Shown in pieces: positions 30,216 to 38,991 of a stretch of DNA of 61,837 nucleotides. Every line of letters begins with the position of its first letter. Position 1 is the first letter of the stretch. The notes under the pieces were generated by a model. That model had not been told where the DNA came from. It did no database searches and worked only from the letters and a program-made list of their open reading frames with translations. The stretch covers positions 1 through 61,837 of the forward strand of contig JADZAF010000089.1 in assembly GCA_020852755.1 (NCBI GenBank). The letters run 5' to 3'. The DNA is from Bryobacterales bacterium. Its GTDB lineage: Bacteria; Acidobacteriota; Terriglobia; Bryobacterales; Bryobacteraceae. A program made the position numbers and the translations under genes.

Positions 30216-30842
30216 ATGCCAGGAGAACCATTGGGAGACGGGCCCGCCGGCACTTTGGCCCCGGCGAAGGTCCCAGGATCCGCCCGTACCTCGCAGATGG
30301 TCAACTGCCTGAGAGCCGGGCTCATCTATTCGGAGAAGCGCGCGCGCGACATCGTCTTTCGCGCTGTCGAGGACATCCTGAAGGAAACGGACTCCGCGAG
30401 GACGCCCCTGATCGTATCGAGACTGACGCGCGAGGCGGCGGTCCGGGCCAGGCAGGCCGGGACAGCGGCCGGCTTCGCTTTCAAAAACTGGGACATGACC
30501 GCCCGCGCCGTGGTGCGAGCCATGCTCGGGGCCCGCGTATTGATCTCGGCCGGCGGCTCGGCCATCGCCCCGGGCATCGCGGCTCAGGCTACCGGGGTGG
30601 CCGGCATTCGTTCGGGTTTTCGCGACATCACCGAAGCCTACCTGCTGGAATTCCTGATTCGCAGGCTCGGAGATGTTACGGTCCGCGACCACACCGCCCT
30701 GGCGCACGCCTTGCTCCGCCAGTTCGACCCCGGAGTTCCCCGGGAAGACCTGGAGGACCGGGTGGTGGTGCTGCTGGCCATGCTGGCAGGGCGTGTGGTT
30801 CTCGAGTCCGACGGCACTTACCACGCCGCCGGACCTTCTTAG
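30216..30842 (+). CDS. Unknown protein
   Basis: Up to 208 residues. The start is uncertain: ATG at 30216 lacks a ribosome binding site, TTG at 30231 has AGGAGA five bases upstream, and ATG at 30297 would give MVNCLRAGLIY. The sequence is alpha-helical with mixed composition: SEKRARDIVFRAVEDILKETDSARTP and a hydrophobic, glycine-rich middle (MLGARVLISAGGSAIAPGIAAQATGVAG). The C-terminal part has a helix-rich EDRVVVLLAMLAGRVVLESDG. No signal peptide, no known motif. It stands alone between two gaps. Codon use looks normal for the region, which supports a real gene. Confidence 0.55.
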   Translation: MPGEPLGDGPAGTLAPAKVPGSARTSQMVNCLRAGLIYSEKRARDIVFRAVEDILKETDSARTPLIVSRLTREAAVRARQAGTAAGFAFKNWDMTARAVVRAMLGARVLISAGGSAIAPGIAAQATGVAGIRSGFRDITEAYLLEFLIRRLGDVTVRDHTALAHALLRQFDPGVPREDLEDRVVVLLAMLAGRVVLESDGTYHAAGPS

Positions 30843-31035
30843 TCCTGTCTTGACGTACTGAAGTCTGCCCGCTTTGCCATTACCGCGCGGGCTCGTGCCG
30901 CAGAGTGCTTGCCGTCTTTCAAGTGATCAAGTGATTCAGTCGTCGCGCGTTCGATGAGGCCGGCAGGGATAAGTCCAGCCGGCCGGCCTTGCGAGCCTGC
31001 GTGACAAACACAATCACACTCAAACGGAGGAAAGT

Positions 31036-31683
31036 ATGCGTGTGTCTGCTGCAGCAACACTAACTCGTCTGTTGCTTCTTGGAATTGCCCCGGTAATCAC
31101 CTCTCCTCTCTCGCGGGCCGGAGAGCCGGCGGAAGCGATCGCCGTCGAGAGCGCCAGCGCGACGTTTTCCACCGGCACCAACGTCCCGGCGGTCAGCGTA
31201 AAGGGTAAGTCAAGCGCCGTGCAGCTGCGTGCCCGGATGCGGCGCGGCGGCCAGGGAACCATTTTCGAGAGCATCGAGGCCACGCTGCCCGTGAAGACGC
31301 TGGCCACCGGCATGAATGTGCGCGACGAGCACATGCGCAAGTACGTCTTCACGTCGCCGGACGGCCGCCAGCCCGATCTGCGTTTCGAGAGCAGCCAGGT
31401 CGCCTGCCCCGGCCTGGAGCCCGGCCGCGAAGCGGCCTGCACCGTTTCCGGAACCCTGGCCATTCGCGGAGTGCCGCGCAGTTTCTCAATGGTGCTTAAG
31501 ATCAAAGAGGATTCCGGGGGCACGTTCCGCGCGGCCGGCGACGGCGCCGTGAAACTCAGCGACTACGGGATCGAGCAGCCCTCTCAGTTTGGGGTAAAGA
31601 CGGCCAACGAAGTCCGGTTGCACCTGGACTTCGTCGCCCGCCGTCACCTGGCGGCCTCGGCGGCGGAAGGAGGCCGTCCATGA
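31036..31683 (+). CDS. YceI-family periplasmic protein
   Basis: 215 residues with a signal peptide (about residues 1-28). The remainder fits YceI, a lipocalin-like beta barrel that binds isoprenoid-type lipids: SASATFSTGTNVPAVSVKGKSS, SIEATLPVKTLATGMNVRDEHMRKYVF, and the C-terminal GVKTANEVRLHLDFVARR. The MNVRDEHMR segment is close to the family hallmark. Good ribosome binding site (GGAGGAAA). The stop overlaps the next start by 4 bases, so it is coupled to the haem-barrel gene. In other bacteria YceI proteins accompany cytochromes, which suits this setting. Confidence 0.88.
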   Translation: MRVSAAATLTRLLLLGIAPVITSPLSRAGEPAEAIAVESASATFSTGTNVPAVSVKGKSSAVQLRARMRRGGQGTIFESIEATLPVKTLATGMNVRDEHMRKYVFTSPDGRQPDLRFESSQVACPGLEPGREAACTVSGTLAIRGVPRSFSMVLKIKEDSGGTFRAAGDGAVKLSDYGIEQPSQFGVKTANEVRLHLDFVARRHLAASAAEGGRP

Positions 31684-32831
31684 CCCGTCGCCGTTTCCGG
31701 GCATCGGCGACGCTTCTGCCCGCTCTCCTGGCCGCCGCTCCCCTCTCCGCTCTTCCCACGATGGTCCGGCTGGGCTATCCGAACTGCGCCTCCTGCCACA
31801 TTGCCCCGCAGGGCGGGGGGCTCTTGAACGCTTACGGGAAGGGCATCGACGAGGCCCAAAGCCTGCGCGCCGGCGAATACAGGCCTTCGGGGAATCCCCT
31901 GGTGAAGGCCCTCGGTTGGGGCGGCCGCATCACTCAGGACTTCCGGTCGGTGACGCTGGAGCAACTCTCCGGCGGCGCCGGCCAGCCGGTGCTGGGCCTG
32001 ACCCGCGGCCGCATCATGTATCGCAACGCGACCGAACTGGGGAAGGGCTTCCGGCTCTCGACCGTGATCTCCGCCGAAAACAAAAGCGCGCCCCGGCCGG
32101 CCCTCAGGTACGACCTGCCGGTCCGGCCGCGGGCCGCCTACGTCGGCAGCGCCCTGGTCTCCTACCGGCGCGGCAGCCACCTCGAGTTCTCCGCCGGCCG
32201 CGATCCGCTGCCGAACGGGATCAACATACCCGACCAGGGATTGTTCGTGCGCTCCCGCAACCGGATGGGCTACTACGACAACCCCACTCAGTTGAAGATG
32301 TTCTGGTGGGGCAAGCGCTACCACATCAACCCGTACGCCTTCGGCCCCAGCGGGACCGAGCAGCGCGGCCAGGCCGAATCCGGAGGCGGCGGGCTGGCCG
32401 AATTCGATCTTCTGGGCAAGGGAACGACCGTGGTGGGGATGAACCTGCTGCACGGTCGGGCGCGCTTCGGGCGGCGTACCCTCATCGCACCCTATGTCCG
32501 GCTGGGCTTCGGCAAATGGGGAATCCTGGCGGAGCACGACATCACCACCCGCAGCGCCATCCAGCCCGCCGCTTCACGCTTTCGCCAGAGCGCCTCCCTG
32601 GCGCAGTTGTTCTGGGCGCCCCGCGAATGGCTGGTCGCTTATTTCACCGGGGAGCGGTTGGGGGTGGAACGCCCCTACCGGGAGGATCTGGCCGCCGGCA
32701 AGTTTGAGTTGGTGGCTCGCCTGGCGAGCCAGGTCACCGTGGCGATCGGCGCACGCGTCCAGCGCAACCGCCTGACCGGCCGTTACTCGCAATCGGTCGC
32801 ACTGCAGCTGGCGATGAAGACCGTGAACTGA
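31680..32831 (+). CDS. Outer-membrane barrel with N-terminal c-type haem motif
   Basis: 383 residues. After a signal peptide (about 1-25) comes one CxxCH haem-binding motif, C36-A-S-C39-H40, in YPNCASCHIAPQGGGLLNAYG. Residues 90-383 are alternating amphipathic strands typical of an outer-membrane barrel: FRLSTVISAENKS, AAYVGSALVSYRRGSHLEFSAGRD, TTVVGMNLLHGRARF, WGILAEHDITTRS, FELVARLASQVTVAIGARVQRN, QSVALQLAMKTVN. The final residue is Asn rather than Phe. The combination suggests a barrel carrying one haem at its periplasmic face, perhaps in electron transfer across the outer membrane. Translationally coupled to YceI. Confidence 0.75.
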   Translation: MTRRRFRASATLLPALLAAAPLSALPTMVRLGYPNCASCHIAPQGGGLLNAYGKGIDEAQSLRAGEYRPSGNPLVKALGWGGRITQDFRSVTLEQLSGGAGQPVLGLTRGRIMYRNATELGKGFRLSTVISAENKSAPRPALRYDLPVRPRAAYVGSALVSYRRGSHLEFSAGRDPLPNGINIPDQGLFVRSRNRMGYYDNPTQLKMFWWGKRYHINPYAFGPSGTEQRGQAESGGGGLAEFDLLGKGTTVVGMNLLHGRARFGRRTLIAPYVRLGFGKWGILAEHDITTRSAIQPAASRFRQSASLAQLFWAPREWLVAYFTGERLGVERPYREDLAAGKFELVARLASQVTVAIGARVQRNRLTGRYSQSVALQLAMKTVN

Positions 32832-33018
32832 CGCGTGGATGCTTCAAACCACCGTCGACCGTGTTCGAACCAGAAACGGGAGACCGTGAAGAGCGAGCCC
32901 GCACCGGAGGGAGCGGTCCTGGAAACAAGGCGTGGGAGAGTTCCAACGCTCCCTCTGCCGCGGCTCGCAAAGAGCATTCGCCGGGTTCCTCAGGCGCGGC
33001 CTATGCGGTCGCCCCGTT

Positions 33019-33885
33019 TCAATCCCATGCCCGGAACAGGAAATCGCGGACCCTCAAGTACCACTCCGGTCCCGCTTGTGCCGGCAATGCGGGAGCGGCG
33101 CACCATCCCGCGCGATCAGAGGCTCCCAGGCGGGTCAGAATCTCGCCCGCGACTTTCTCCTTACCCAGCCTGCCCTCCAATTTCATCGCCAGGGCCATGT
33201 CCTGGGCCGCATTGCGGGCAATCAGGCTTCGCACGGTGGGGGCGCCCGGCCCCGGCTCCGCGGGCCCCTTCGCGCAGAGATACCGCACCAGGCTGTCGCG
33301 AACGCTGGCATCGGAGCGCTCGGCGGCGCGGGCCGCCCCGCCGGCCTGGCGGACCGGCACGGGAACGCTGGCCGCCTTGATGCGCACCTCCATGGGGTAG
33401 ATGATCCAGCGGCCCTCGTAGTACAGCTGCGGCTCTACCTTGATGCGCCTGGGCGCCGACCGGCCGGAAACCCACATATCCAGCCAGAAGGCGGCGGCTG
33501 CGGCATCCGGCGCCATCACGCCGGTAAAGGGCAGCGTGACCGGCTCCAGGCCGTCCGGGATCCACTCCTCGCCGTGCTGGACGTAGACTTCCCGGTACAG
33601 GTCGACCTTCACCGCGTCCTCCGGATTCTGTCCGATGTACAGGGTGAAGCGCCGGCCCGCCGGCACGCTCACCACCAGGTGAAAGGAGGCGTGCGCGTTG
33701 CGCGCCACGGCCGGGGAGAGAATCTCGCGCGGTTTCGATCCCCGGTCGGCCTGGATCACCTTGCCCCGGGGGTCGACCCGCTGGAACTCCGAGTAGACCT
33801 CGAGCGTCTGGGCGACAGCGGGAAAGAGCATGGCCAGAAGCAGCACGCCCGGACCTGAAACGGCGTTACAGATCGTACGTTTCAT
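33019..33885 (-). CDS. Secreted protein of unknown function
   Basis: 288 residues with a signal peptide (MKRTICNAVSGPGVLLLAMLFPAVAQ). The rest is beta-rich in the first 165 residues (FHLVVSVPAGRRFTLYIGQNPEDAVKVDLYREVYVQ; AAFWLDMWVSGRSAPRRIKVEPQLYYEGRWIIYPMEVR) and helical afterwards, with ALAMKLEGRLGKEKVAGEILTRLGAS. No known motif. The start at 33885 gives a normal signal peptide; an ATG nine bases upstream is equally possible. Probably periplasmic. Confidence 0.65.
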   Translation of the reverse strand: MKRTICNAVSGPGVLLLAMLFPAVAQTLEVYSEFQRVDPRGKVIQADRGSKPREILSPAVARNAHASFHLVVSVPAGRRFTLYIGQNPEDAVKVDLYREVYVQHGEEWIPDGLEPVTLPFTGVMAPDAAAAAFWLDMWVSGRSAPRRIKVEPQLYYEGRWIIYPMEVRIKAASVPVPVRQAGGAARAAERSDASVRDSLVRYLCAKGPAEPGPGAPTVRSLIARNAAQDMALAMKLEGRLGKEKVAGEILTRLGASDRAGWCAAPALPAQAGPEWYLRVRDFLFRAWD

Positions 33886-33968
33886 TGCTACCATGGATGT
33901 TCGGAAGCAACGCGGCGGGGCACGAGGGTCCGTGTCCGCATTCTACTCAAGCTAGGATATACCACCCG

Positions 33969-34547
33969 ATGAAACCATGGCTCAACGCTGCAAACCTGTT
34001 CACAGCCGTGCGTGTGGTCCTGGCCCCGCTCACCATTCGCAGTATTTTGCGGCAGCAGCACGAAGCCGCGCTGACGTTTTTCCTGTGCGCCGCCCTGACG
34101 GACGGCCTGGACGGATTCCTGGCCCGGCGGCTGGGGTGCATGACGCAGGTGGGAGCCTACCTGGATCCGCTGGCCGACAAGCTGCTGCTGTCGGGAACCT
34201 ACCTGGCGCTGGCGGCCATATCCTCCGTTCCGGCCTGGTTTGTGGTGCTGGTGTTCGGCCGCGATCTGCTGATCCTGGGCGGTGCGGCGGCCCTGTTCCT
34301 GGTCGCCCGCCGGCGCCGCTTCCCGCCCACCCCCTGGGGGAAGCTGAGCACGTTCTTCCAGATCCTTTATGCGGTTACCGTTCTGGTGGCCAACGCCATG
34401 CCCTCCGAGCCGGCCGGCGGCTGGCAAGCGGCGGTTCTCTGGCCCGCGTCCCTGGCTACCGCCTGGAGCGGGATTCATTATGCCTGGCAAACCAGAACCT
34501 TCCGGTCCTTGATTACGTCGAATGTGGTGAAAGAGACTTTTGAATAG
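33969..34547 (+). CDS. CDP-alcohol phosphatidyltransferase family protein
   Basis: 192 residues with about five membrane helices. The CDP-alcohol signature D-x2-DG-x2-AR-x8-G-x3-D-x3-D is complete in DGLDGFLARRLGCM followed by GAYLDPLADK. The N terminus NAANLFTAVRVVLAPLTI resembles PgsA. Such enzymes transfer a phosphatidyl group from CDP-diacylglycerol to an alcohol, often glycerol-3-phosphate, in the inner membrane; the exact alcohol is unknown. Start at the ATG 33969. The gene is followed 11 bases later by a triheme cytochrome gene, so co-transcription is possible. Confidence 0.85.
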   Translation: MKPWLNAANLFTAVRVVLAPLTIRSILRQQHEAALTFFLCAALTDGLDGFLARRLGCMTQVGAYLDPLADKLLLSGTYLALAAISSVPAWFVVLVFGRDLLILGGAAALFLVARRRRFPPTPWGKLSTFFQILYAVTVLVANAMPSEPAGGWQAAVLWPASLATAWSGIHYAWQTRTFRSLITSNVVKETFE

Positions 34548-34558
34548 GAGATTATTGA

Positions 34559-34897
34559 ATGCGTCTTTTCGTTGCGGTGGTTTCTGTTGCTCTATGGACG
34601 CTGCTCGGTTTCGGAGAGCTGACCGCGCAGCAGGCTCCCGAGAAACTGGTACTTAAGGCCAAGAACGGCAATGTCACGTTCAATCACCAGGCGCACGCCA
34701 AGAGGGAGAACGGCGACTGCAAAGTCTGCCACGATAAGCTGTTCCCGCAGTCGGCCACCGCGCCGCTGAACTACCGGGCCGGCGTGCACAAGGTGGCCGA
34801 GGCCAAGAAGATCTCCTGCGGCGCGTGCCACGTGGCGGGCGGCAAGGCCTTCGAGAGCAAAGGCAGCTGCGCCAAGTGCCATGTGAAGGGGTCCTAG
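34559..34897 (+). CDS. Periplasmic triheme cytochrome c (c7-type), copy 1
   Basis: 112 residues with a signal peptide (about 1-23). Three haem-binding motifs: CKVCH, CGACH and CAKCH. FNHQAHAKR and GVHKVAEAKK supply extra histidines as likely second haem ligands. This fits the c7-like triheme fold found in metal-reducing and soil bacteria (similar to the triheme domains of longer nanowire-type cytochromes). Its partner is the near-identical copy 110 bases downstream. Probably a periplasmic electron carrier. Confidence 0.88.
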   Translation: MRLFVAVVSVALWTLLGFGELTAQQAPEKLVLKAKNGNVTFNHQAHAKRENGDCKVCHDKLFPQSATAPLNYRAGVHKVAEAKKISCGACHVAGGKAFESKGSCAKCHVKGS

Positions 34898-35006
34898 CGG
34901 GCTCCTTTTCACGCTCCGGTTGTTCCGGCTCGACCGCGGCCCGTCCGGGCGGTCGAAACCCCTGTTCCTCGCGGCGGGTCCATACAGAAGAGGAAGGAGT
35001 CTCTGT

Positions 35007-35342
35007 ATGCGGCTCGTCGCGACCCTGTTTACCGCCGCGGTCTTCTTTAGCCTCAGCCTTCTCGACCTGGGAGCGCATCACGGCCCCGAGAAGCTGGTCT
35101 TTAAGGCCAGGAACGGCGATGTCACCTTCAGCCACGAAGCCCACGTCAAGCGCGCCAAGGGCGACTGCAAGACCTGCCACGACAAGCTGTTCCCTCAATC
35201 CTCCACGGCGCCTCTGAACTACAAGGCCGGTGTGCACAAGGTGGCCGAAGCCAAGAAGATCTCGTGCGGCGCCTGCCATTTCAAAGCAGGTCCGGCCTTC
35301 GCCAGTCAGGGCAGCTGCGCCAAGTGCCACGTCAAGGGCTAA
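35007..35342 (+). CDS. Periplasmic triheme cytochrome c (c7-type), copy 2
   Basis: 111 residues; signal peptide of about 22 residues, then CKTCH, CGACH and CAKCH. The mature protein aligns with copy 1 without gaps in the core (APLNYxAGVHKVAEAKKISCGACH), but the signal peptide and the loop after the second haem differ. The ATG at 35007 has GGAAGGAG upstream, so each copy has its own translation start. The copies arose by tandem duplication and have since diverged moderately. Confidence 0.88.
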   Translation: MRLVATLFTAAVFFSLSLLDLGAHHGPEKLVFKARNGDVTFSHEAHVKRAKGDCKTCHDKLFPQSSTAPLNYKAGVHKVAEAKKISCGACHFKAGPAFASQGSCAKCHVKG

Positions 35343-35381
35343 GCGCAGCCGGCGCGTCCGTCACAGTACAATACCCCTGAG

Positions 35382-36260
35382 ATGAGCCTGACCAGGCGGA
35401 GCTTCCTGGGCGGTCTTCCGGGATTCGGGGCGGCGGCCCGGACCGGCTCGCCGCCCCTCTCCTTCGGCATCCTGGCCGACGTGCAGTACGCCGACAAGGA
35501 TACGTCCGGCAAACGCGAGTACCGCGCTTCCATCGCCAAGCTGGAGAAGTGCGTGGCCGCCCTGCGCCGGGAGAGACTGGCCTTCACGGTTCAGTTGGGC
35601 GACCTGGTGGACGCCGGCCTGGAGAACCTCGACCGGGTTCTGCCCTGCTTCCGCCCTCTGCGCGTGCCGGTCCGGCACGTGCTCGGCAACCACGACCTGG
35701 CGGCCGGGCGCACCGTGCTCCTGAAGCGGCTGGGGTTGCCGAACGCGTACTACGATTTCTCCGTGGCCAACTGGCGTTTCGTGGTCTTGAACGGCATGGA
35801 GTTGAACGCCCGCAGCGAACTGGGCCGAGCGACGCTGGCGGAACTCAAGGCGGCGGCGGAAAAGAACGCGTTCGAGTGGAACGGCGGTTTGGGGGAAGCG
35901 CAGAGAGTGTGGCTCCGGCGCACCCTGCAAAACGCTGCCGCCAAGGATCAGCACGCCATCCTTTTCTGCCATCACCCCGTGCTGGCCGCCTCCTCCACCC
36001 CCGAGCACCTCTTGTGGGACCACCGCGAGGTGTTGGAGATCGTGAAGTCCAGCCCGGCGCCCGTAGCGTGGTTCAACGGCCACGACCACCGTGGAGGATA
36101 CGCCGCCGAATCCGGAATCCACTTTCTGACGCTGCGCGGCATGGTGGAGCACACGGCGGAAGAGTCCTGCAGTGTGGTGGAAGTGCACCCCGGACGCCTG
36201 GTCCTGCGCCGCCCCGGCCACGCCGGCGGCAAGCCCCTTCCCTACCCCGCGGCGGACTAA
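35382..36260 (+). CDS. Tat-exported metallophosphoesterase, ADP-ribose/CDP-alcohol diphosphatase-like
   Basis: 292 residues. The N terminus TRRSFLGGLPGFGAAA is a Tat signal. Calcineurin-like motifs: FGILADVQYADKD (metal Asp), QLGDLVDAG, LGNHD, CHHPVLA and NGHDHRGG. FGILADVQYADKD resembles the Mn-dependent ADP-ribose/CDP-alcohol diphosphatases (ADPRM), but substrate assignment rests on this likeness alone. Probably periplasmic. Confidence 0.85.
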   Translation: MSLTRRSFLGGLPGFGAAARTGSPPLSFGILADVQYADKDTSGKREYRASIAKLEKCVAALRRERLAFTVQLGDLVDAGLENLDRVLPCFRPLRVPVRHVLGNHDLAAGRTVLLKRLGLPNAYYDFSVANWRFVVLNGMELNARSELGRATLAELKAAAEKNAFEWNGGLGEAQRVWLRRTLQNAAAKDQHAILFCHHPVLAASSTPEHLLWDHREVLEIVKSSPAPVAWFNGHDHRGGYAAESGIHFLTLRGMVEHTAEESCSVVEVHPGRLVLRRPGHAGGKPLPYPAAD

Positions 36261-36326
36261 GAACCGGCTTCCCGGGTGTCAGGCGATTTCCGGACCTGGA
36301 ACGGCATAGTATCATGGCTTTCAACC

Positions 36327-37160
36327 ATGCATACCAACCTGAAACGATCCCGCCGCGATGTTCTGCAGGCCGGCGTGGCCGCGCTGGCCGCCGGCTCCGC
36401 CTCCTCTCTTCGCGCCGAAAAGAACGTCCGCGTCCTCTTTCTGCTGGGTGATTACTATCACAACGGCGCCATGCAGGAATACGCCTGGCGCAAGGTGCTG
36501 GACTCCACCGGATGGCGCCTCATGTTCGCGCAGGCGCCCAGCTTCATCACCCCCAAGCTGATGGCTTCGGCCGATCTCTACGTGCTGTGCCGGTACGCCA
36601 CCGACACGCAGCCGACCAACATCTCCCTGGGCTGGTCGGCCGATAAGATCGTCGAAAAGCGGGCCGCTCCGGAAGTCTTCATGACCCCGGAACACGAGGC
36701 CCTGATCGCCACGAACGTACGCCGCGGCATGGGCCACCTGGCCATCCACTGTGCCATCTGGAACCCCAAGAGCCGCCTGTACCTCGATGTTCTGGGCGCC
36801 GAGAAGCCCGTCATGCACGGGCCCGTGGTTGCCACCGAGATTCATGGCCTGAATCCCGACCACCCCATCACGAAGGGCATTCAGCCGTTCCGGCTCGGCA
36901 TCGACGAAGCCTTCGACGCGGTCATGAAGCCCGGCGGCCATGTGCCCCTGTTCCGCTCACGGCAGCAGACCCCTCCGCGGGACGCGATCAGCGGCTGGTG
37001 CCGGGAGGAGGGTTCCGGCCGCGTGGTGGCGCTGCTTCCGGGACATACCACGGGGCCCTACGGCAGCCGCCCGTTTCTGGAGCTGATGTGGCGTTCGGCG
37101 CACTGGGCGCTGAAACGCGACATCCCGCCCTTCCCGGCCGCTACAACGGCCAGAGGGTAG
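36327..37160 (+). CDS. ThuA-like domain protein, exported
   Basis: 277 residues with a twin-arginine style N terminus (RSRRDVLQAGVAALAAGSASS). The remainder is a ThuA-like class I glutamine-amidotransferase fold: VRVLFLLGDYYHNGAMQEYAW, LMASADLYVLCRYA, MGHLAIHCAIWNP, ATEIHGLNPDHPITKGIQPF and VALLPGHTTGPYGSRPFLELMWRSAHWAL. ThuA domains occur in sugar-utilisation loci, particularly in Acidobacteriota and Planctomycetota, with an unclear role. The ATG at 36327 starts the Tat signal. It is followed 12 bases later by the GH127 gene. Confidence 0.82.
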   Translation: MHTNLKRSRRDVLQAGVAALAAGSASSLRAEKNVRVLFLLGDYYHNGAMQEYAWRKVLDSTGWRLMFAQAPSFITPKLMASADLYVLCRYATDTQPTNISLGWSADKIVEKRAAPEVFMTPEHEALIATNVRRGMGHLAIHCAIWNPKSRLYLDVLGAEKPVMHGPVVATEIHGLNPDHPITKGIQPFRLGIDEAFDAVMKPGGHVPLFRSRQQTPPRDAISGWCREEGSGRVVALLPGHTTGPYGSRPFLELMWRSAHWALKRDIPPFPAATTARG

Positions 37161-37172
37161 CCGGGCCGTCCC

Positions 37173-38972
37173 ATGCCGGCCCGTCCGATCCTGCTCGCGA
37201 TACTGCTGGCCGCTCCGGCCCTCGGCGCCGACGTGTTGCTGCCCCTCGACGTCCGTCAGGTGAAAGTGCGGGGAGAGATCGGCCGCCGCATCGACGTCAC
37301 CGTTCACAACAACCTGCTGGCGCTGGATGCCGAAAAGGACTTCCTGCGGCCCTTCGAAACGCGGGAGAGCAAGGGCGGCTATGTCGGGCTTGGCAAGCTG
37401 ATTCTCGCCGCGGTGCGCTTTGCCGCCTACAGCGGCGACACGCAGGCGCTCGCTCTTAAGGAACGCCTGGTGAACCACGTGATCGCGCGGCAGGAAGCGG
37501 ACGGCTATGCAGGGCTCTGTCTTCCCGCGCATCGCATGGAGGCCCTGTGGGACGTTCACGAGATCGGCTACCTGGTGGCGGGGATGGCAGCCGACTACGA
37601 ATACTTCCGGGAGAAGAGGTCGCTCGAGGCTGCCCGCAAGGCGGCGGACTACCTCCTGGCCAACTGGCGCCGGATACCGCCCGGGTGGAGTGAGAGGACC
37701 GGCGTCGCGACTCACGTGGCCGTGACCGGGCTGGAACGGAGCCTGCTCTCGCTCCACCGCGCTACAGGCGACGCCAAGTACCTGGACTTCGTCTTGAGGC
37801 AGCGCGCTCTGGGCGAGTGGGATCTGCCGGTGGTGATTGGCCGCAAGCCCGGCATCGAAGGCCACATTTACGCCTACATGGCCCGGTCGCTGGCGCAACT
37901 GGAGCTCTACCGCATTCAGCCCCGGCCCGAGTTGCTCCGGCCCGCGCGCCGCGCTCTCGCTTTTCTCACCGCCGGGGACGGCATGGCAATCACGGGCGGA
38001 GCCGGACAGTGGGAGATCTGGACTCAGGATCAGGACGGGCGCGGCGAACTGGCGGAAACCTGCTCGACGGCCTACCAGCTCAGGGTCTACGACAGCCTGC
38101 TGCGCCTGCGCGGCGACGCCTGGCTGGGCGACCTCATGGAGCGCAGCATCTTCAACACGCTGTTCGCCGCCCAGTCGCCGGACGGGCGCCGCATCCGCTA
38201 CTACTCGCCCTTCGAAGGACCGCGGCACTACCATCCCGGCGATACGTACTGCTGCCCCGGGAATTACCGGCGCATTGTTTCCGAGTTGCCGGAGTACATC
38301 TACTACCGCTCGGGCGCCGGCGTCGCCGTGAATCTCTACACCGCTTCGGACGCGGCTCTCGAAGCGGGAGGCACACGGCTTCGCATCCGGCAGGAAACCG
38401 ATTACCCTTCAAGCGGCGCCGTCCTGATCCACCTGAGTCCCGAGCGGCCGGCGAAATTTCCCCTGCGCCTGCGGATTCCCGGCTGGGTGGAACGGGCCAA
38501 GGTCACGGTGTCCGGCGCCAGCCTGGGGCAGGCCGCGGCGCGCGGCTCCTTCCTTGAAATCAACCGCGAATGGCGCGCGGGCGACACCGTTACCCTGGAA
38601 CTACCCATGCGCTTCCGGCTGATCAAGGGACGGCAGAGACAAGCCGGCCGGGTGGCCGTTGCCCGCGGTCCGCTGGTATTCTGCCTGAATCCCGCCCAGC
38701 ACAGGTCACTGGAGGGCGTGGATGCCGCTGACCTGGGCCGCTTCAGCCTCGATCCTCAATCGCTTGAAGCCGTGCCGGACAGCTCCGTGCGGCCGGGCGG
38801 CGTGGCCTGCCGCGCCGGTTTCTGGAAGCCGGGCTATTCGACCAGCCCGAAGCCGGAACTGACTCTGCTGCTGACCGAGTTTCCCGACCCCGGCGGGGCG
38901 GCGATCTACTTTCGCATCCGCGACCTCAGCGCCGGCGTGGACGACGAACTGGCAAAAGGAAAAGGGGAATAA
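37173..38972 (+). CDS. GH127-family glycoside hydrolase (beta-L-arabinofuranosidase-like)
   Basis: 599 residues with a signal peptide (MPARPILLAILLAAPALG). An alpha/alpha barrel core is followed by beta domains. The zinc-thiolate active site of GH127 is intact: ETC at about 295-297 and the CC pair at about 359-360 in DTYCCPGNYRR, matching Glu338/Cys340/Cys417/Cys418 of HypBA1. GH127 enzymes remove beta-L-arabinofuranose from plant hydroxyproline-rich glycans or pectin side chains. Co-transcribed with the ThuA-like gene. The stop overlaps a bidirectional terminator stem. Confidence 0.9.
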   Translation: MPARPILLAILLAAPALGADVLLPLDVRQVKVRGEIGRRIDVTVHNNLLALDAEKDFLRPFETRESKGGYVGLGKLILAAVRFAAYSGDTQALALKERLVNHVIARQEADGYAGLCLPAHRMEALWDVHEIGYLVAGMAADYEYFREKRSLEAARKAADYLLANWRRIPPGWSERTGVATHVAVTGLERSLLSLHRATGDAKYLDFVLRQRALGEWDLPVVIGRKPGIEGHIYAYMARSLAQLELYRIQPRPELLRPARRALAFLTAGDGMAITGGAGQWEIWTQDQDGRGELAETCSTAYQLRVYDSLLRLRGDAWLGDLMERSIFNTLFAAQSPDGRRIRYYSPFEGPRHYHPGDTYCCPGNYRRIVSELPEYIYYRSGAGVAVNLYTASDAALEAGGTRLRIRQETDYPSSGAVLIHLSPERPAKFPLRLRIPGWVERAKVTVSGASLGQAAARGSFLEINREWRAGDTVTLELPMRFRLIKGRQRQAGRVAVARGPLVFCLNPAQHRSLEGVDAADLGRFSLDPQSLEAVPDSSVRPGGVACRAGFWKPGYSTSPKPELTLLLTEFPDPGGAAIYFRIRDLSAGVDDELAKGKGE

Positions 38973-38990
38973 ATCCCTCTGTCCCCTTTT
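38960..38990. terminator. Bidirectional intrinsic terminator
   Basis: AAAAGGGGA (38960-38968) and TCCCCTTTT (38982-38990) form a perfect 9-bp stem with a 13-base loop. The stem ends in four As on one side and four Ts on the other, so it can work on both strands for the convergent genes ending at 38972 and 38992. Confidence 0.75.
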
Positions 38991-38991
38991 C

